Positions 8,215 to 17,830 of a stretch of DNA of 64,000 nucleotides are shown here, piece by piece. A program made the position numbers and the translations under genes. Numbering within the stretch: position 1 is the first letter of the stretch; each line of letters begins with the position of its first letter. The DNA is from Sphingomonadales bacterium (GTDB lineage Bacteria; Pseudomonadota; Alphaproteobacteria; Sphingomonadales; Sphingomonadaceae). The stretch is from NCBI GenBank assembly GCA_025362295.1, contig JANYGX010000010.1:137734-201733 (forward strand), given 5' to 3'. The notes beneath the pieces are model-generated. The model was not told where the DNA came from, did no database searches, and saw only the letters and a program-made list of their open reading frames with translations.

Positions 8215-8472
8215 GTGCCAACAGCCACCATGACATCCAAAGGTCAATTTACCATGCCTGCTGAAGTCAGGGCAAGGTTGCAACTTATGCCAGGCAGTAA
8301 AATTGATATTGTAGAGAATGCTGCCGGTGAAACAGTGATAAGACCCAAAAAAACTAATATGGACCGGCTCTATGCCATTGTTAGAAAACCGGCATCTCCG
8401 ATATCCATTACGGATATGGATGACGCTATTGGTGACGCCATTGCTGAGGATTATATGCGCTCTGTATCATGA
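8215..8472 (+). CDS. AbrB/SpoVT-type antitoxin
   Basis: 85 residues. The N-terminus TMTSKGQFTMPAEVRARL is the swapped-hairpin AbrB/MazE fold pattern (T-S-K-G-Q-x-x-x-P-x-x-V-R), a DNA-binding module. The C-terminal half (from about residue 45) would wrap the toxin. The start is GTG 8215, chosen because AGGAG lies 7-10 bases upstream; ATG 8230 is an alternative. The stop overlaps the PIN-domain toxin ATG by four bases, the usual antitoxin-toxin arrangement. Base composition is more AT-rich than neighbours, consistent with transfer. It sits between the pgeF operon and prs. Confidence 0.85.
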   Translation: MPTATMTSKGQFTMPAEVRARLQLMPGSKIDIVENAAGETVIRPKKTNMDRLYAIVRKPASPISITDMDDAIGDAIAEDYMRSVS

Positions 8473-8861
8473 TCGCTTTGGATACAAATATTCTTGTGCG
8501 CTATTTTGCCGGTGATGATGAAACACAATCCCCAATAGCCAGACAGTATATAAATCATGGTCTCAGCGCTGCAATACCAGGCTTCGTTTCTCTCATCGTC
8601 ATCGTTGAGCTTATTTGGGTTTTGCAGCGCGTTTACAAGGAAACCGATAGCATAATAGGGCAAATTCTTGCTGGCATGCTCGAAAATCCTGCGTTGATTG
8701 TCGAACGAGCCGATTTACTTGCGCTGGCGCTAGAAACAGACAAAGCTAATATTGCAGATATAATCTTGCATCGGCTAGGCAAGCTCCATGGCTGCTCAAA
8801 AACCGTCACCTTCGATACCCGTTTTGCCCAACTAGCCGGTGTTGAGTTGCTCAAAGGTTGA
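8469..8861 (+). CDS. PIN-domain RNase toxin, VapC-like
   Basis: 130 residues with the acidic PIN residues in place: D5 (ALDTN), E47 (IVELIW), D98 (ANIADIIL) and D116 (TFDTRF). VapC toxins are Mg2+-dependent RNases that cut tRNA or rRNA and are neutralised by the cognate antitoxin, here the AbrB-type protein encoded just upstream with an ATGA overlap. No residue is missing, so the toxin looks intact. The 3' end lies 55 bp before prs. Target RNA cannot be deduced. The second PIN module in the window (56.1-57.4 kb) is of a different subtype and is frameshifted. Confidence 0.88.
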   Translation: MIALDTNILVRYFAGDDETQSPIARQYINHGLSAAIPGFVSLIVIVELIWVLQRVYKETDSIIGQILAGMLENPALIVERADLLALALETDKANIADIILHRLGKLHGCSKTVTFDTRFAQLAGVELLKG

Positions 8862-8916
8862 CTCCCGTGCGCACCGCCGCCAAACGGTGCACATATTTTC
8901 AATCACAGGGCCTCAC

Positions 8917-9852
8917 ATGAAACTCGTCACCGGCAACAGCAACCCGCCCCTTGCCGAGGCAATTGCCGCTTACCTCAACATTCCGCTCACCAAAGCCAGC
9001 GTGAGGCGCTTTTCCGACGATGAAGTGTTTGTCGAGATTCATGAAAATGTACGCGGTGAGGATGTGTTTGTCATCCAGTCTACCTCCAAGCCGTGCAACG
9101 ATAACCTGATGGAGCTCTTGATCTGCATGGATGCGCTGAGGCGCGCTTCAGCCAAACGCATCACGGCCGTTATTCCCTATTACGGTTATGCGCGGCAGGA
9201 CCGCAAACCGGGCCCGCGCACGCCAATCTCGGCCAAGCTGGTCGCCAACCTCATCACCACGTCGGGTGCTGACCGGGTGCTAACGATGGATTTGCACGCT
9301 GGGCAAATTCAGGGCTTTTTCGATATCCCGACCGATAACCTATATGCCGCCCCGGTGATGAGCGCGGATATCACCGAGCGCCACAGTGGCAAACCGATCA
9401 CCGTGGTCTCGCCAGATGTCGGTGGTGTGGTGCGGGCGCGGTCACTGGCCAAGCGGCTGTCCAACGCGCCGCTTGCCATCATCGACAAACGCCGCGAGAA
9501 GCCAGGTGAATCGGAAGTGATGAACATCATCGGCGATGTGAAGGGCCGCACCTGTATCCTCTGCGATGATATCGTCGATTCAGCAGGCACCTTGTGCAAT
9601 GCTGCGGATGCCCTGATGGCCGCTGGTGCGCTGTCAGTCTCCGCTTACGTGAGCCACGCAGTGCTCTCGGGCGGCGCTGTTGCGCGGGTGGGGGCCTCAG
9701 GCCTGGAGGAGCTGGTGATCACCGACTCCATCCAGGCAACAGAAGCCGTGCGGGTATCGAAAAAAATCCGCCGCCTGACCATCGCCCCGCTGATCGCCGA
9801 GGCCATGCACAGGATCACCCAGGAAAGCTCGGTATCAAGTTTGTTTGATTGA
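8917..9852 (+). CDS. prs: Ribose-phosphate pyrophosphokinase
   Basis: 311 residues. Makes PRPP from ribose 5-phosphate and ATP, the precursor for nucleotides, histidine, tryptophan and NAD. ATG 8917 gives the standard N-terminus [17 protein letters not shown]; the open frame back to 8839 overlaps the toxin gene and is rejected. Motifs: [10 protein letters not shown] (32-41), [11 protein letters not shown] (87-97), [13 protein letters not shown] (124-136) and the PRPP loop [11 protein letters not shown] (216-226). Length is normal for the family. It is probably transcribed on its own and converges on the DUF11 cluster with only 15 bp between stops. Confidence 0.97.
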   Translation: MKLVTGNSNPPLAEAIAAYLNIPLTKASVRRFSDDEVFVEIHENVRGEDVFVIQSTSKPCNDNLMELLICMDALRRASAKRITAVIPYYGYARQDRKPGPRTPISAKLVANLITTSGADRVLTMDLHAGQIQGFFDIPTDNLYAAPVMSADITERHSGKPITVVSPDVGGVVRARSLAKRLSNAPLAIIDKRREKPGESEVMNIIGDVKGRTCILCDDIVDSAGTLCNAADALMAAGALSVSAYVSHAVLSGGAVARVGASGLEELVITDSIQATEAVRVSKKIRRLTIAPLIAEAMHRITQESSVSSLFD

Positions 9853-9867
9853 GTAATTCTAAATTTC

Positions 9868-12800
9868 TCACCCGCCCAGCAGCCGCTTCGCTGTCAGCTG
9901 ATCGAACTTGTACCTGAGTGAAATAAAAGGCCCCTGCTGGCTGTGGTGTGCAGCGGAAAAATCCCGATCACTATAACCTTTGACATTATAGCCGAGGCTG
10001 AACCAGGCGTTGGTGAAGGGTGATACGCCAAGCGTTGGCCCGTAGGCATAGCTGATATCGTGTGCACTCCAGGCATGGCGCACATCTGCATGAAAGCCAA
10101 CATCAAGCTGGTGACCGATATCGCGCCGCACCTCGACACCAAGCACATCGGTATAGCCTTTATAATCGATATGATCGAACTGGGTGAATACATATTTGGC
10201 CCCATAAAATACCGACCACTCGGTGCGGCCCTGTTGTTCCGAAGACGACACATGGTTGACCACCAGATTGTTGACCAGTCTTTGCGACGCGGCGTCGCCA
10301 AAGATATTAAGCGTGGTGCTGCCCAAAGGTGTCGCCAGCGAAGTGCCAAGCCCGCCCTTGACTGCATCGACATGCAACTCCAGTTTATCGAGCAACGACC
10401 AGCCGCTGCCGGATGGCCGGATGGCAATGCCGGCGGCCACTGTTGCAACAGTGGTTTTCGTACCGATTTTCTGATCAGCCCGCTGAACGTTTGCTGACAA
10501 GGAAACAGCTGTGCCGTTGCTGATCTGGCGCAGCAACGCTGTCACCACACCGTAGCGATTGTCACTGCCACCCTGGCGCACTTCGAGCTTGCCATTCCAC
10601 GACCATAACGGCGCGCGATATGTAGCGCCTGTGCTGAGCGCCCAGAAGTTATCCGTGAGTGTGCCGATAGCCAGCTGGCCGCCAGAGGCAATCGGCTGCA
10701 ACGGGTTGATCGCGGCGATTGTACCGACCCGCTGGTGCAGGGTTTTATTGCTGTCAAACGCGACATCGACACCCCAGTGCGCATCCAACACGAACGATTG
10801 CATCAGGCCAAATTGCGCAAACGTACGCGGGCCGGACTCCTGAATGGCATTTTGGTTGAGGGTGCTGGTGAGATGGCCACCGCGCCATGGGTCCACCTCT
10901 ATACCAAATTGCGTTGTTCGGCTGTCGTATTGCTGACCGTGCGACAGTTCCTCATTGGCAATCAGCCGCACGCCATCGCGCACAGCATAAGCAGCTCCTA
11001 CCCGGTAGCGCGATGGATAGTTGATGGCACTGGTGTGATTGTTGTCCAAACCAAAATCGCTTTCGGCACTGAGTTCCAGTTTGTGGTGCAGCAGGAATTG
11101 ACTGCCTGCCACAACAAATTGTTGCGATGAACGCGTAACACCATCAACCTGCTCATCATTGGCCACCTGCATGCCAGCGCGCAAGCTTGTGTTGTTTGTG
11201 TGATACTCCAGCTGTGTGGAGCCAGCGATTTCCGTAAGGCCCGTTTGCAATAAATGCTGGTGTGAAAAACTCGCAAGGCCGCGCATGGTCTGATTGAAAT
11301 CATAGCGCGCATCAAAGCCAAATTTACGAGTGCCGGACTCACTGCCATTCTGCTGGCTGATGCCGAAGTTGCTGCCCTGATAGCGTAGGTACGCCAAAGC
11401 ATCGAAGTGGCCGGACTGCTGTTCGATCTCGGCAATATAGGCCGTGTCGCTCCCCGTGGTTTTGGTTATGCCCCCGGCCTGCGGGATCACGCTTGCGCTC
11501 ACGGTGCCGGATTTCACACTGTGCGCAGCCTCCAGCCTTATTTCGGTCTGGGGTGTCAGTTTGAGTCTGGCATCAAAGCCACCAAGATTGGTTTGCGTTG
11601 CACCGTTGTCATCGTGAATAAACGTTGCACCAGCGATGATCCGTCCGCCGTGCAATTCAACCCCAGTGCGGCCGCCATAGTTCAGCTGCTTCGATGCCGC
11701 GTTTGCCGTTTCATAATCGGCGACTATGAAGTTTGGGTTGAAATTAATGTCGTGGCTGAGCAGCGGTTGACGAAAGGTGATGGTGCCCGCATTGGCATCG
11801 AGTGTATAATCCACGTAGCGCTGCAAAACCTGTGTGCTGACGATCCGCTCGCTGCGCAACCGGTCGCGCGTTTCCACCATCACGCGCTCGGAATTCAGAA
11901 TGATATCGCTGCGTGACAAACGGTATGGCCCGGACAACCCGTTCGCCTGGATTTCATCGCGCTGGTGATTCAAGTTTGTCTCAGCCGCAAACCAGTTCGC
12001 ATGCATTGCCTTGCCATGATACTCACCCTTAAGGCCTGAGAGGCTGCGATTGTAGCGCATCAGCTGGCTCTGGTTCAGCGCTGTTTCATAATCGCCAAAC
12101 AAGCCGTAATATTGCTGCCGTTCAAGCTTGAGATACAGCTTGTACTGGCTGGCAGCATCGGATCGCTGTTCGGCGCGGTCACCATAAAGTGTGTAGAGCC
12201 GGTTTGGATCAATCACCCCGCCAAGTGAGCGGTCGCGATTGGGGTTTTTCTGCTTATCGCTGTCATAGGCGAGGGTCAGCAGCCATTTGCCCAGCACCTT
12301 GCCTTTTGCATAGAGGCTAATGCTGCCATCCGTATAAGTGCTGGTATCGCGACCAACTGGCAGAGCTTTCGAGCGCAAGGTCTCAAAACCCAGCGTGCCG
12401 CTGGCAAAGCCCACCACCACCCAGTCACGCGGGGCTGCTTGCAACCAGGTTCTGATTGTCTGATGGCGTTTGGAGAGGTCGCCATTAAAATCGAAATCTA
12501 TGGCCACCTGACCGGCCGTTGTGGTCGGGGCCAGCTCGATATAGGCCGTGCCGTTATCATCACTGACCCGGTAGGTCGGCTCTAGCCGGTCCAGCCCGGC
12601 GAGCTGACGGCTTTGTTCAAGATCAATCCGCGATGCGGGCACATAGGGCGCTGACACATGAAAACTGCCACTGACACCAGTCCGCACCGGATGCCCGTCG
12701 CGGTCGGTGAACCGCACAGCAAGGGTCGGCTTGTGTAAGCCGTCTGCCAGCACCTGCGAGCGCGCCTGTATCAACTCGGCATGGGCTGGTGTGTTGGTGT

Positions 12801-14991
12801 AAAAGATTGTGCGCCTGTAATGCTCATTAGTTTGTGTTGTGTCGTTGCGCAGTTCGGCATCAATCAGATTGGCACCATCAACCAGTGGCACGCCGCGCCA
12901 GACGCTGACCGCTATGCTGCTATCGGCATTAGTCTGCGTACCATCAAAGGCCAGCGCATCCAGTGTTTTGCCATTGACAGACAGCGTAATATGTTGGCCC
13001 GCGGCATACCGCACAACCACACGGCTCACCGGTGCGCGCGGGTTATGGCTAGCGGCCGGAAACACAATACCGTTGCCGGCTGGCGCTTGCGCGAACCAGT
13101 CCACCTTGCCGCCACCACCGGCGGTGACGTCATCCACAGCTTCGGGCACTTCCAGCGATGGGATGGCAGGCCCAGCAGCACTGTCGCGCGGCTTTAAATA
13201 AAAGTCTGCGCGCCAGGCACTGCCGCCGTTACCTTCAACAAACTGTGAAAACCCGCGACCTGCCGAGCGACTGGTGCTGTGACACTGGGCGACGTCCAAA
13301 CTGGCTGGTAAACTGACGTCATCGAGCTGCACCACATGCGTGCCGGGCCGGATGTTTTCAAAGTGAAATTGCCCATTGACGTCCGTGACCACATAGGTGC
13401 CGTCATCCAGCAGCATCCGGATATTGGCAATACCCTTCATGCGTCTGGTCGGTGCATCGCACGGCCCTAGCATCACACGACCAAGAATGGACATCTGGTC
13501 ATTAAAAAAAGCGGCGACTATGCGTGTGGCAACCTTCGATGCATTCGATTGCAACCCGCCTTTTGAAAAAACCGTCGCTGTGTTGATAGCATCACCTATC
13601 GGCGCGTTGCTGCCCACCTGCGCCACATAGGTGACATCAAGCGTGCTGTTTGCAGCAATACTGCCAAGCGGAATACTGAGTCTCGCGCCGTCGCCACTGA
13701 TTGCCGGATCGATGGTTTTGAGATTATTGATGCGGAGCGATCCAGGCGTGTAGTGCAACCCGCTTGGCAGCACATCGCTTATAACAGCGTGCTGCGCGAC
13801 AGCCCCCGGATTGCGGTTCTGCAATTTCAGGTGATACTGCAAATAATCACCGGCTGAGGCTGTTGGAGTCGAGACCTGTTTATCCAGCACAAGGGAGCTG
13901 GGAATCGGATCGACTGGCACGTCAATTTTTACGATCTCTGTGCCATCAACATTGAAAAGGTCACCCAGCGAACCTGGCTTCACCAGATACAGTTCGCCTG
14001 TCGGGGATTGAACGGACTTGAGCACGGTCACAGGCACGATCGACGGCGCGGTAAACCCCCCAGGCGGTGTAATGACGAAATGATAGTTGGCTGGCGCAAC
14101 TAGCGGAAAGCGAAAGCCGCCTGCCGGAAACTGATAGAGTGTGCCACTGGCATCAGTGGCTGACCCGCCACTGGTAACCGTTGCCGGATAGGCGCTGGCG
14201 GCATCGTCGCCGAGAACGGTCGCCTGTGCGCCTGTGGCATCGTTGATCAGGGTGATTGTCGCCCCATTGACCGGATCGCCTGTGGCCGAATTGAAAACGC
14301 GGCCCAGCGGATCAACCAGTATGTCCGCATGCGCCTGATCGGACGGCGCACTGGTGTTTTGATAATCCGCCTGCAGCATTGTGCCGTCGGATACTGACAA
14401 TATGCAGTTGTTTGGTACAATGGCCGTGGCTGTCGACTGTGTGGCCACCGCGCCTGCAAATATACCGGTGTCTGGTCCGGTTTCAACCAAACGCAGTGTT
14501 TCTTCATCGCCAACCGATGTGCGAACAATCATGTCAACCGTTTCGCGCTGGGTTGCATTGAGGTTGCGCGATGGATCGCTGAGGCTCAAAAAAACCACGT
14601 CGCCTGCATGATAGGCTCTGGCCGGAAACAGCGGTATGGCGGTCAAGTCCTGATCGGCTGATGCGGATGTGCCGATTTTCGGCAAGCTTGTCGCAACAAA
14701 CGCGCCACTGGCGGTTTTACACTGAGTGCCGGCCACCGGCATTGTTTGTGTCGCGTTGCTGCCCGAGGCGTAGTGCAAGAATTGCACGTGCGCGGCAAAT
14801 TGCGCTGGCTGGATATCGAAGCTGACGCTGTTCGAGGTTATGCTCTGGTCGCTGCCGGCAAGTTGATAGTGGAGACTGGCGGTGTTGCTGACTGTGCCAA
14901 GGTTTTCAGCACGGGCTGGTGCGTTACACCCGATAGATATGGCAACCAGCACCGCCATAAGGTTTGGAATGTGGTGTGAACGATTTAACAT
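9868..14991 (-). CDS. Giant exported DUF11 protein with C-terminal outer-membrane beta-barrel-like region
   Basis: 1707 residues. A signal peptide (about 1-28) precedes a small module NTASLHYQLAG...SN...F that is shared with the neighbouring proteins. Residues ~360-485 form a DUF11 repeat (LVLDKQVSTPTASAGDYLQY). Residues ~497-565 form a carboxypeptidase-regulatory/Cna-B-like domain (YVVTDVNGQFHFENIRPGTH). Ig-like segments follow to ~790. From ~857 onward, alternating amphipathic strands rich in Y, R, Q and G (for example LYTLYGDRAEQ, YGLFGDYETAL, RYVDYTLDANAGTITFRQP) end in FISLRYKFDQL, consistent with an outer-membrane barrel. This is the last gene of the leftward cluster. It may anchor or export the smaller DUF11 proteins; that is inference. 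A TonB-type receptor is less likely because no plug or TonB box is visible. Confidence 0.75.
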   Translation of the reverse strand: MLNRSHHIPNLMAVLVAISIGCNAPARAENLGTVSNTASLHYQLAGSDQSITSNSVSFDIQPAQFAAHVQFLHYASGSNATQTMPVAGTQCKTASGAFVATSLPKIGTSASADQDLTAIPLFPARAYHAGDVVFLSLSDPSRNLNATQRETVDMIVRTSVGDEETLRLVETGPDTGIFAGAVATQSTATAIVPNNCILSVSDGTMLQADYQNTSAPSDQAHADILVDPLGRVFNSATGDPVNGATITLINDATGAQATVLGDDAASAYPATVTSGGSATDASGTLYQFPAGGFRFPLVAPANYHFVITPPGGFTAPSIVPVTVLKSVQSPTGELYLVKPGSLGDLFNVDGTEIVKIDVPVDPIPSSLVLDKQVSTPTASAGDYLQYHLKLQNRNPGAVAQHAVISDVLPSGLHYTPGSLRINNLKTIDPAISGDGARLSIPLGSIAANSTLDVTYVAQVGSNAPIGDAINTATVFSKGGLQSNASKVATRIVAAFFNDQMSILGRVMLGPCDAPTRRMKGIANIRMLLDDGTYVVTDVNGQFHFENIRPGTHVVQLDDVSLPASLDVAQCHSTSRSAGRGFSQFVEGNGGSAWRADFYLKPRDSAAGPAIPSLEVPEAVDDVTAGGGGKVDWFAQAPAGNGIVFPAASHNPRAPVSRVVVRYAAGQHITLSVNGKTLDALAFDGTQTNADSSIAVSVWRGVPLVDGANLIDAELRNDTTQTNEHYRRTIFYTNTPAHAELIQARSQVLADGLHKPTLAVRFTDRDGHPVRTGVSGSFHVSAPYVPASRIDLEQSRQLAGLDRLEPTYRVSDDNGTAYIELAPTTTAGQVAIDFDFNGDLSKRHQTIRTWLQAAPRDWVVVGFASGTLGFETLRSKALPVGRDTSTYTDGSISLYAKGKVLGKWLLTLAYDSDKQKNPNRDRSLGGVIDPNRLYTLYGDRAEQRSDAASQYKLYLKLERQQYYGLFGDYETALNQSQLMRYNRSLSGLKGEYHGKAMHANWFAAETNLNHQRDEIQANGLSGPYRLSRSDIILNSERVMVETRDRLRSERIVSTQVLQRYVDYTLDANAGTITFRQPLLSHDINFNPNFIVADYETANAASKQLNYGGRTGVELHGGRIIAGATFIHDDNGATQTNLGGFDARLKLTPQTEIRLEAAHSVKSGTVSASVIPQAGGITKTTGSDTAYIAEIEQQSGHFDALAYLRYQGSNFGISQQNGSESGTRKFGFDARYDFNQTMRGLASFSHQHLLQTGLTEIAGSTQLEYHTNNTSLRAGMQVANDEQVDGVTRSSQQFVVAGSQFLLHHKLELSAESDFGLDNNHTSAINYPSRYRVGAAYAVRDGVRLIANEELSHGQQYDSRTTQFGIEVDPWRGGHLTSTLNQNAIQESGPRTFAQFGLMQSFVLDAHWGVDVAFDSNKTLHQRVGTIAAINPLQPIASGGQLAIGTLTDNFWALSTGATYRAPLWSWNGKLEVRQGGSDNRYGVVTALLRQISNGTAVSLSANVQRADQKIGTKTTVATVAAGIAIRPSGSGWSLLDKLELHVDAVKGGLGTSLATPLGSTTLNIFGDAASQRLVNNLVVNHVSSSEQQGRTEWSVFYGAKYVFTQFDHIDYKGYTDVLGVEVRRDIGHQLDVGFHADVRHAWSAHDISYAYGPTLGVSPFTNAWFSLGYNVKGYSDRDFSAAHHSQQGPFISLRYKFDQLTAKRLLGG

Positions 14992-15030
14992 GATACAGAT
15001 TGAACACCACTTTTATACATCCGCCGGTCT

Positions 15031-15055
15031 GGGTTCGAAGCTATGCCCCGAACCC
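15031..15055. other. Intergenic stem-loop in the DUF11 cluster
   Basis: GGGTTCG (15031-15037) pairs with CGAACCC (15049-15055) across an 11-base loop. It sits between the 355-residue protein gene and the giant barrel gene. There is no following T-tract on either strand, so it fits a processing, stabilising or attenuating hairpin better than a full terminator. Confidence 0.5.
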
Positions 15056-15066
15056 GATATGCCGGT

Positions 15067-16134
15067 TTAGTTGACAGTGACCCTGAACACGGTGGTGGTG
15101 GTGACGCCTGCAGCAACGCTTGCAATCGTGGTTGTCACTTTGCCGGACACCAGGCCGACAGCATCGGTAACCGCTGTACCATCGGTGTTACACACGCCCG
15201 CAGTTACCGTGCCACCAGCTTTGATGGAGCTTGCAACAAACGTTGTGTTGGTCGGGACCGGATCGGTCACCACAACACTGGTGGCTGTGGCCCCGGCGGC
15301 TGCATTGGTCACCTGGATGCAATATTCGACAATGGCACCGGGTATGGCTTTTGGATTGCTGGCGCTAAAACCATCGCTGATAACTTTTGAAGTTTTGGTG
15401 ACAGTGATGGCGGCCGATGACACATCAAATTCGCCGCCAGCCCCAAATTTACCGTCTTTGGCAGCATCGCCGCGCCCGGCACCATCAGCAAACACCGTAT
15501 CAACAGCAGCCTGATTATCGGCCCCTGCGGTTTGTGCCACATTGGTGCCAGCTGTGCCGAACCCGCCTACAGTGGGTTCGACAGCTGTTGCTGTGAGCGT
15601 GGTACCAGCGACCTGACCGTTGGTGGCGGCTGCAGGCACATCAGCCTCGACCCAGACTGTAACCGTCGCCCCAGCAGCAACCGCGCTGATGGACGTGATG
15701 ACGGCTCCTGGTGCACCCGAGACATCAGAGAACACCTTGTAGTTGGTGAGCTGGGTGGTGATGGTTTTGGATGATGGCGCTGGTGTTGTGCCACCATTGG
15801 CGTCTGATGTTGCCACCAGGCCAAAATCAAGCGGCGCATTCGAATTGTTTGTGACTGTGAACGAAACTGCCGAGCCGCCAGTGCCAAGCTGGCCAGGCGT
15901 TACAGATTTGACGGCACCTTGCGCAACAACCACATCGATTTTACGGTCAACGAGAAAGGTTGAGGTGTTGCTGCTAAGCTGGGTTTGAGCCAGACCGCCA
16001 ACCTTGTAGTCAACCGTGGCTGTATTAGAAATGGTAACGTTTGCTGCTGTGCTGGCGGCCTCAGCCGGATTAACCAAGGCCATGGCGGCCGTTGCAACGA
16101 TTGCGGCGCTCAAAAACTGTTTGATAATATTCAT
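15067..16134 (-). CDS. Exported DUF11-domain surface protein
   Basis: 355 residues with a signal peptide (cleavage after about residue 26, VNPAEAA). The mature N-terminus VTISNTATVDYKVGG...SNTSTFLVDRKIDV matches the same module in its neighbours. The C-terminal third is a DUF11 domain: NPKAIPGAIVEYCIQVTN, then VTDPVPTNTTFV, ending in TTTVFRVTVN. The composition is rich in A, T, V, G and poor in charge, typical of extracellular beta-sandwich proteins. Function unknown; a structural subunit of a surface layer or fibre is possible. It precedes the giant barrel gene by 75 bp, a gap that contains a stem-loop, and follows a 173-residue relative. Confidence 0.75.
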   Translation of the reverse strand: MNIIKQFLSAAIVATAAMALVNPAEAASTAANVTISNTATVDYKVGGLAQTQLSSNTSTFLVDRKIDVVVAQGAVKSVTPGQLGTGGSAVSFTVTNNSNAPLDFGLVATSDANGGTTPAPSSKTITTQLTNYKVFSDVSGAPGAVITSISAVAAGATVTVWVEADVPAAATNGQVAGTTLTATAVEPTVGGFGTAGTNVAQTAGADNQAAVDTVFADGAGRGDAAKDGKFGAGGEFDVSSAAITVTKTSKVISDGFSASNPKAIPGAIVEYCIQVTNAAAGATATSVVVTDPVPTNTTFVASSIKAGGTVTAGVCNTDGTAVTDAVGLVSGKVTTTIASVAAGVTTTTVFRVTVN

Positions 16135-16194
16135 GGCCTGTACTCACATTTGATTAGATATTAAATGTGATAGCGCATAAAACTTATTAAACCG

Positions 16195-16716
16195 TTACTT
16201 GACTCGGGCAGAGTATGAAATCTGTGCTTCACTCGCGGCTTTGAGCGGTGCAGGCAGAGTCCAGCGCATGTGTGTCACGTCCGCTGCCCGGGCTGGCCGT
16301 GTGCCGCCAGTGTCCTGCTTTACTGTCAGATTTTGCAACACCCCAAAGCTGTGACCGGCATCCACAGATACCTGCGGTACCGGCGATGTTGGGCTGGTGG
16401 CAATATACTCAAGCTGCGGGGGCACAGCTGCACTGATCGTTGGCGACTCGATCGCCTGCGCTGTCTGGTTGCGCAAGGTAAGCCGGTAAATCACCGATTC
16501 GCCCGGCGCAAACCGTTTGGCCGGCACGATGTGGTGCTCGGTCTTGCCATCGACCGTTTTGACAATCTCGTCCTTGAACACCGCATTGATCAGCTGCACA
16601 CCGCCGGCTGCAAAAACCGGTCCAATGGCAAGACAGGTAACCAGGGCCGGAACAAACAGCTGCGAGCCTAGCATGGAGCCAAATATATTGCGTGTACGTG
16701 TTTTGGTGCGTGTCAT
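16195..16716 (-). CDS. Small exported DUF11-like protein
   Basis: 173 residues from ATG 16716, chosen because AGAGGA lies eight bases upstream; the frame is open to 16803 but the extension overlaps the next gene. The N-terminus is very basic (MTRTKTRTRN), followed by a hydrophobic signal core (LFVPALVTCLAIGPVFAAG). The mature part is one beta-sandwich domain: PGESVIYRLTLRNQT and PQLEYIATSP match the DUF11 pattern of 'gives the statement of Y-x-L-x-x-x-N plus P-x-x-x-x-Y', and the end is ISYSARVK. This is the smallest member of the five-gene cluster. Role unknown; it could be a minor subunit or adaptor. Confidence 0.65.
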   Translation of the reverse strand: MTRTKTRTRNIFGSMLGSQLFVPALVTCLAIGPVFAAGGVQLINAVFKDEIVKTVDGKTEHHIVPAKRFAPGESVIYRLTLRNQTAQAIESPTISAAVPPQLEYIATSPTSPVPQVSVDAGHSFGVLQNLTVKQDTGGTRPARAADVTHMRWTLPAPLKAASEAQISYSARVK

Positions 16717-16738
16717 GGGAGTTTTCCTCTTGTGAGAC

Positions 16739-17722
16739 TTAATTAATTTTGACTTTAAAGCTGGCCGTGTGGGTCGCCGGGGCTGTGACATCCCCCAGCG
16801 CAAATTTAACTATGGTACCATCGCACATGCCGGCGTCGGAATCCACGACATCTGTTAACACTTTGCCATCAAGCACGAGACTGCCGACAACATATGTGGT
16901 GTGTGCAGGCACCATATCCCGGATATCGGCAGCTGCAAGCGTGCCCGAGCCGTGCACATGGGCGATCAGGGTATAGGTGACAATGGCCCCTGAAACCGGA
17001 CGATTGCTGCCTGCAGGATCAAGAATGGTTTGAGTTTTTTGCAAATCAGATTGCACGAGCGAGGCGACATAAGCCCCTTTGGCCGATACCGAGCCCGTCG
17101 AGAGACCGATCACGGCATTGCCGCTCCCGGGCCCCTGACCCGGTAAAATTGTCCCCGCTGGACCGGTACCTTTTTTGATAATGGCCTCAAGCGTTGCAAT
17201 ACCGCGATCCTTGTCCTTAAGGCCTGCCGGAATATCGGACAGCAGAAACACAGTCACCGACTGGTCTGGCACCAGCACCGGATTGTTTGTGCCCTCGACA
17301 TAGCGCTGATCAACGCCGGGATCGTAAATCCCGTTGCCATTGCTGTCGATGACCAGCTGGTTATAAATAGGATCGAATTGATCGCCGCTGACCGCCGCAT
17401 GGGCCTTTAAGATCACGGGTTCTGCACCGTTGCCGGCATTCAACACTGAAAATGTGAGTGGTTTTAGCATGTCACCAGGGCTGACCGGCATGTCTCCGGC
17501 ATCGCGGCTTGAGATGGCGAGATCAAGAACCTCATCAACCAGAAAGGCGGCCGGGTTGGACTGAAGCGTTGTCACACTGCCTTTGCTGTCGGTGAACGAG
17601 ACACTGGCAATATTGATAATATCCGTTCCCGCCACAGTGCCTTTTGCAAGGCAAGGCTCCGGACACGCTCCTGCAGCAGCCACAAATGCACCCATGATCC
17701 AGCGTAGATTTCTGTTAACCAT
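16739..17722 (-). CDS. Exported DUF11-like protein
   Basis: 327 residues. A signal peptide (hydrophobic core near WIMGAFVAAAGA) is followed by the shared N-terminal module: DIINIASVSFTDSKGS...SNPAAFLVDEVLDLAIS. A central domain contains YNQLVIDSNGNGIYDPGVDQR, which looks like a calcium-binding-style D-x-N-x-N-x-x-x-D loop. The C-terminal DUF11-like domain has SGAIVTYTLIAHVHG and MVPAHTTYVVGSLVLDGK, and ends ASFKVKIN. It is the second gene of the leftward cluster, 22 bp before the 173-residue protein gene. A TTAACCAT motif overlaps its start codon. Function unknown. Confidence 0.7.
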   Translation of the reverse strand: MVNRNLRWIMGAFVAAAGACPEPCLAKGTVAGTDIINIASVSFTDSKGSVTTLQSNPAAFLVDEVLDLAISSRDAGDMPVSPGDMLKPLTFSVLNAGNGAEPVILKAHAAVSGDQFDPIYNQLVIDSNGNGIYDPGVDQRYVEGTNNPVLVPDQSVTVFLLSDIPAGLKDKDRGIATLEAIIKKGTGPAGTILPGQGPGSGNAVIGLSTGSVSAKGAYVASLVQSDLQKTQTILDPAGSNRPVSGAIVTYTLIAHVHGSGTLAAADIRDMVPAHTTYVVGSLVLDGKVLTDVVDSDAGMCDGTIVKFALGDVTAPATHTASFKVKIN

Positions 17723-17760
17723 ATATTTTTATAAGCGGCTATGTCTTAATTTTTTGCTAA
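17715..17760. promoter_or_regulatory. CtrA-like motifs upstream of the second DUF11 gene
   Basis: TTAACCAT (17715-17722) is one of the recognised CtrA motif forms in Caulobacter. TTAA-N7-CTAA (17746-17760) is one mismatch from the full TTAA-N7-TTAA box. Both lie in the 108-bp gap before the 327-residue protein, the first overlapping its start codon. Binding is not shown. Confidence 0.35.
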
Positions 17761-17830
17761 TCAACCATCAAACAGCTGGCAATCGGCTTGAATACTTTCT
17801 CTCACGTTACAGTTTACGTCAACCCCAGCC

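Noticed and set aside
15026..15060. tRNA T-arm-like GGTTCGAA
   Set aside because: No acceptor, D or anticodon arms surround it; the sequence is explained by a simple stem-loop.
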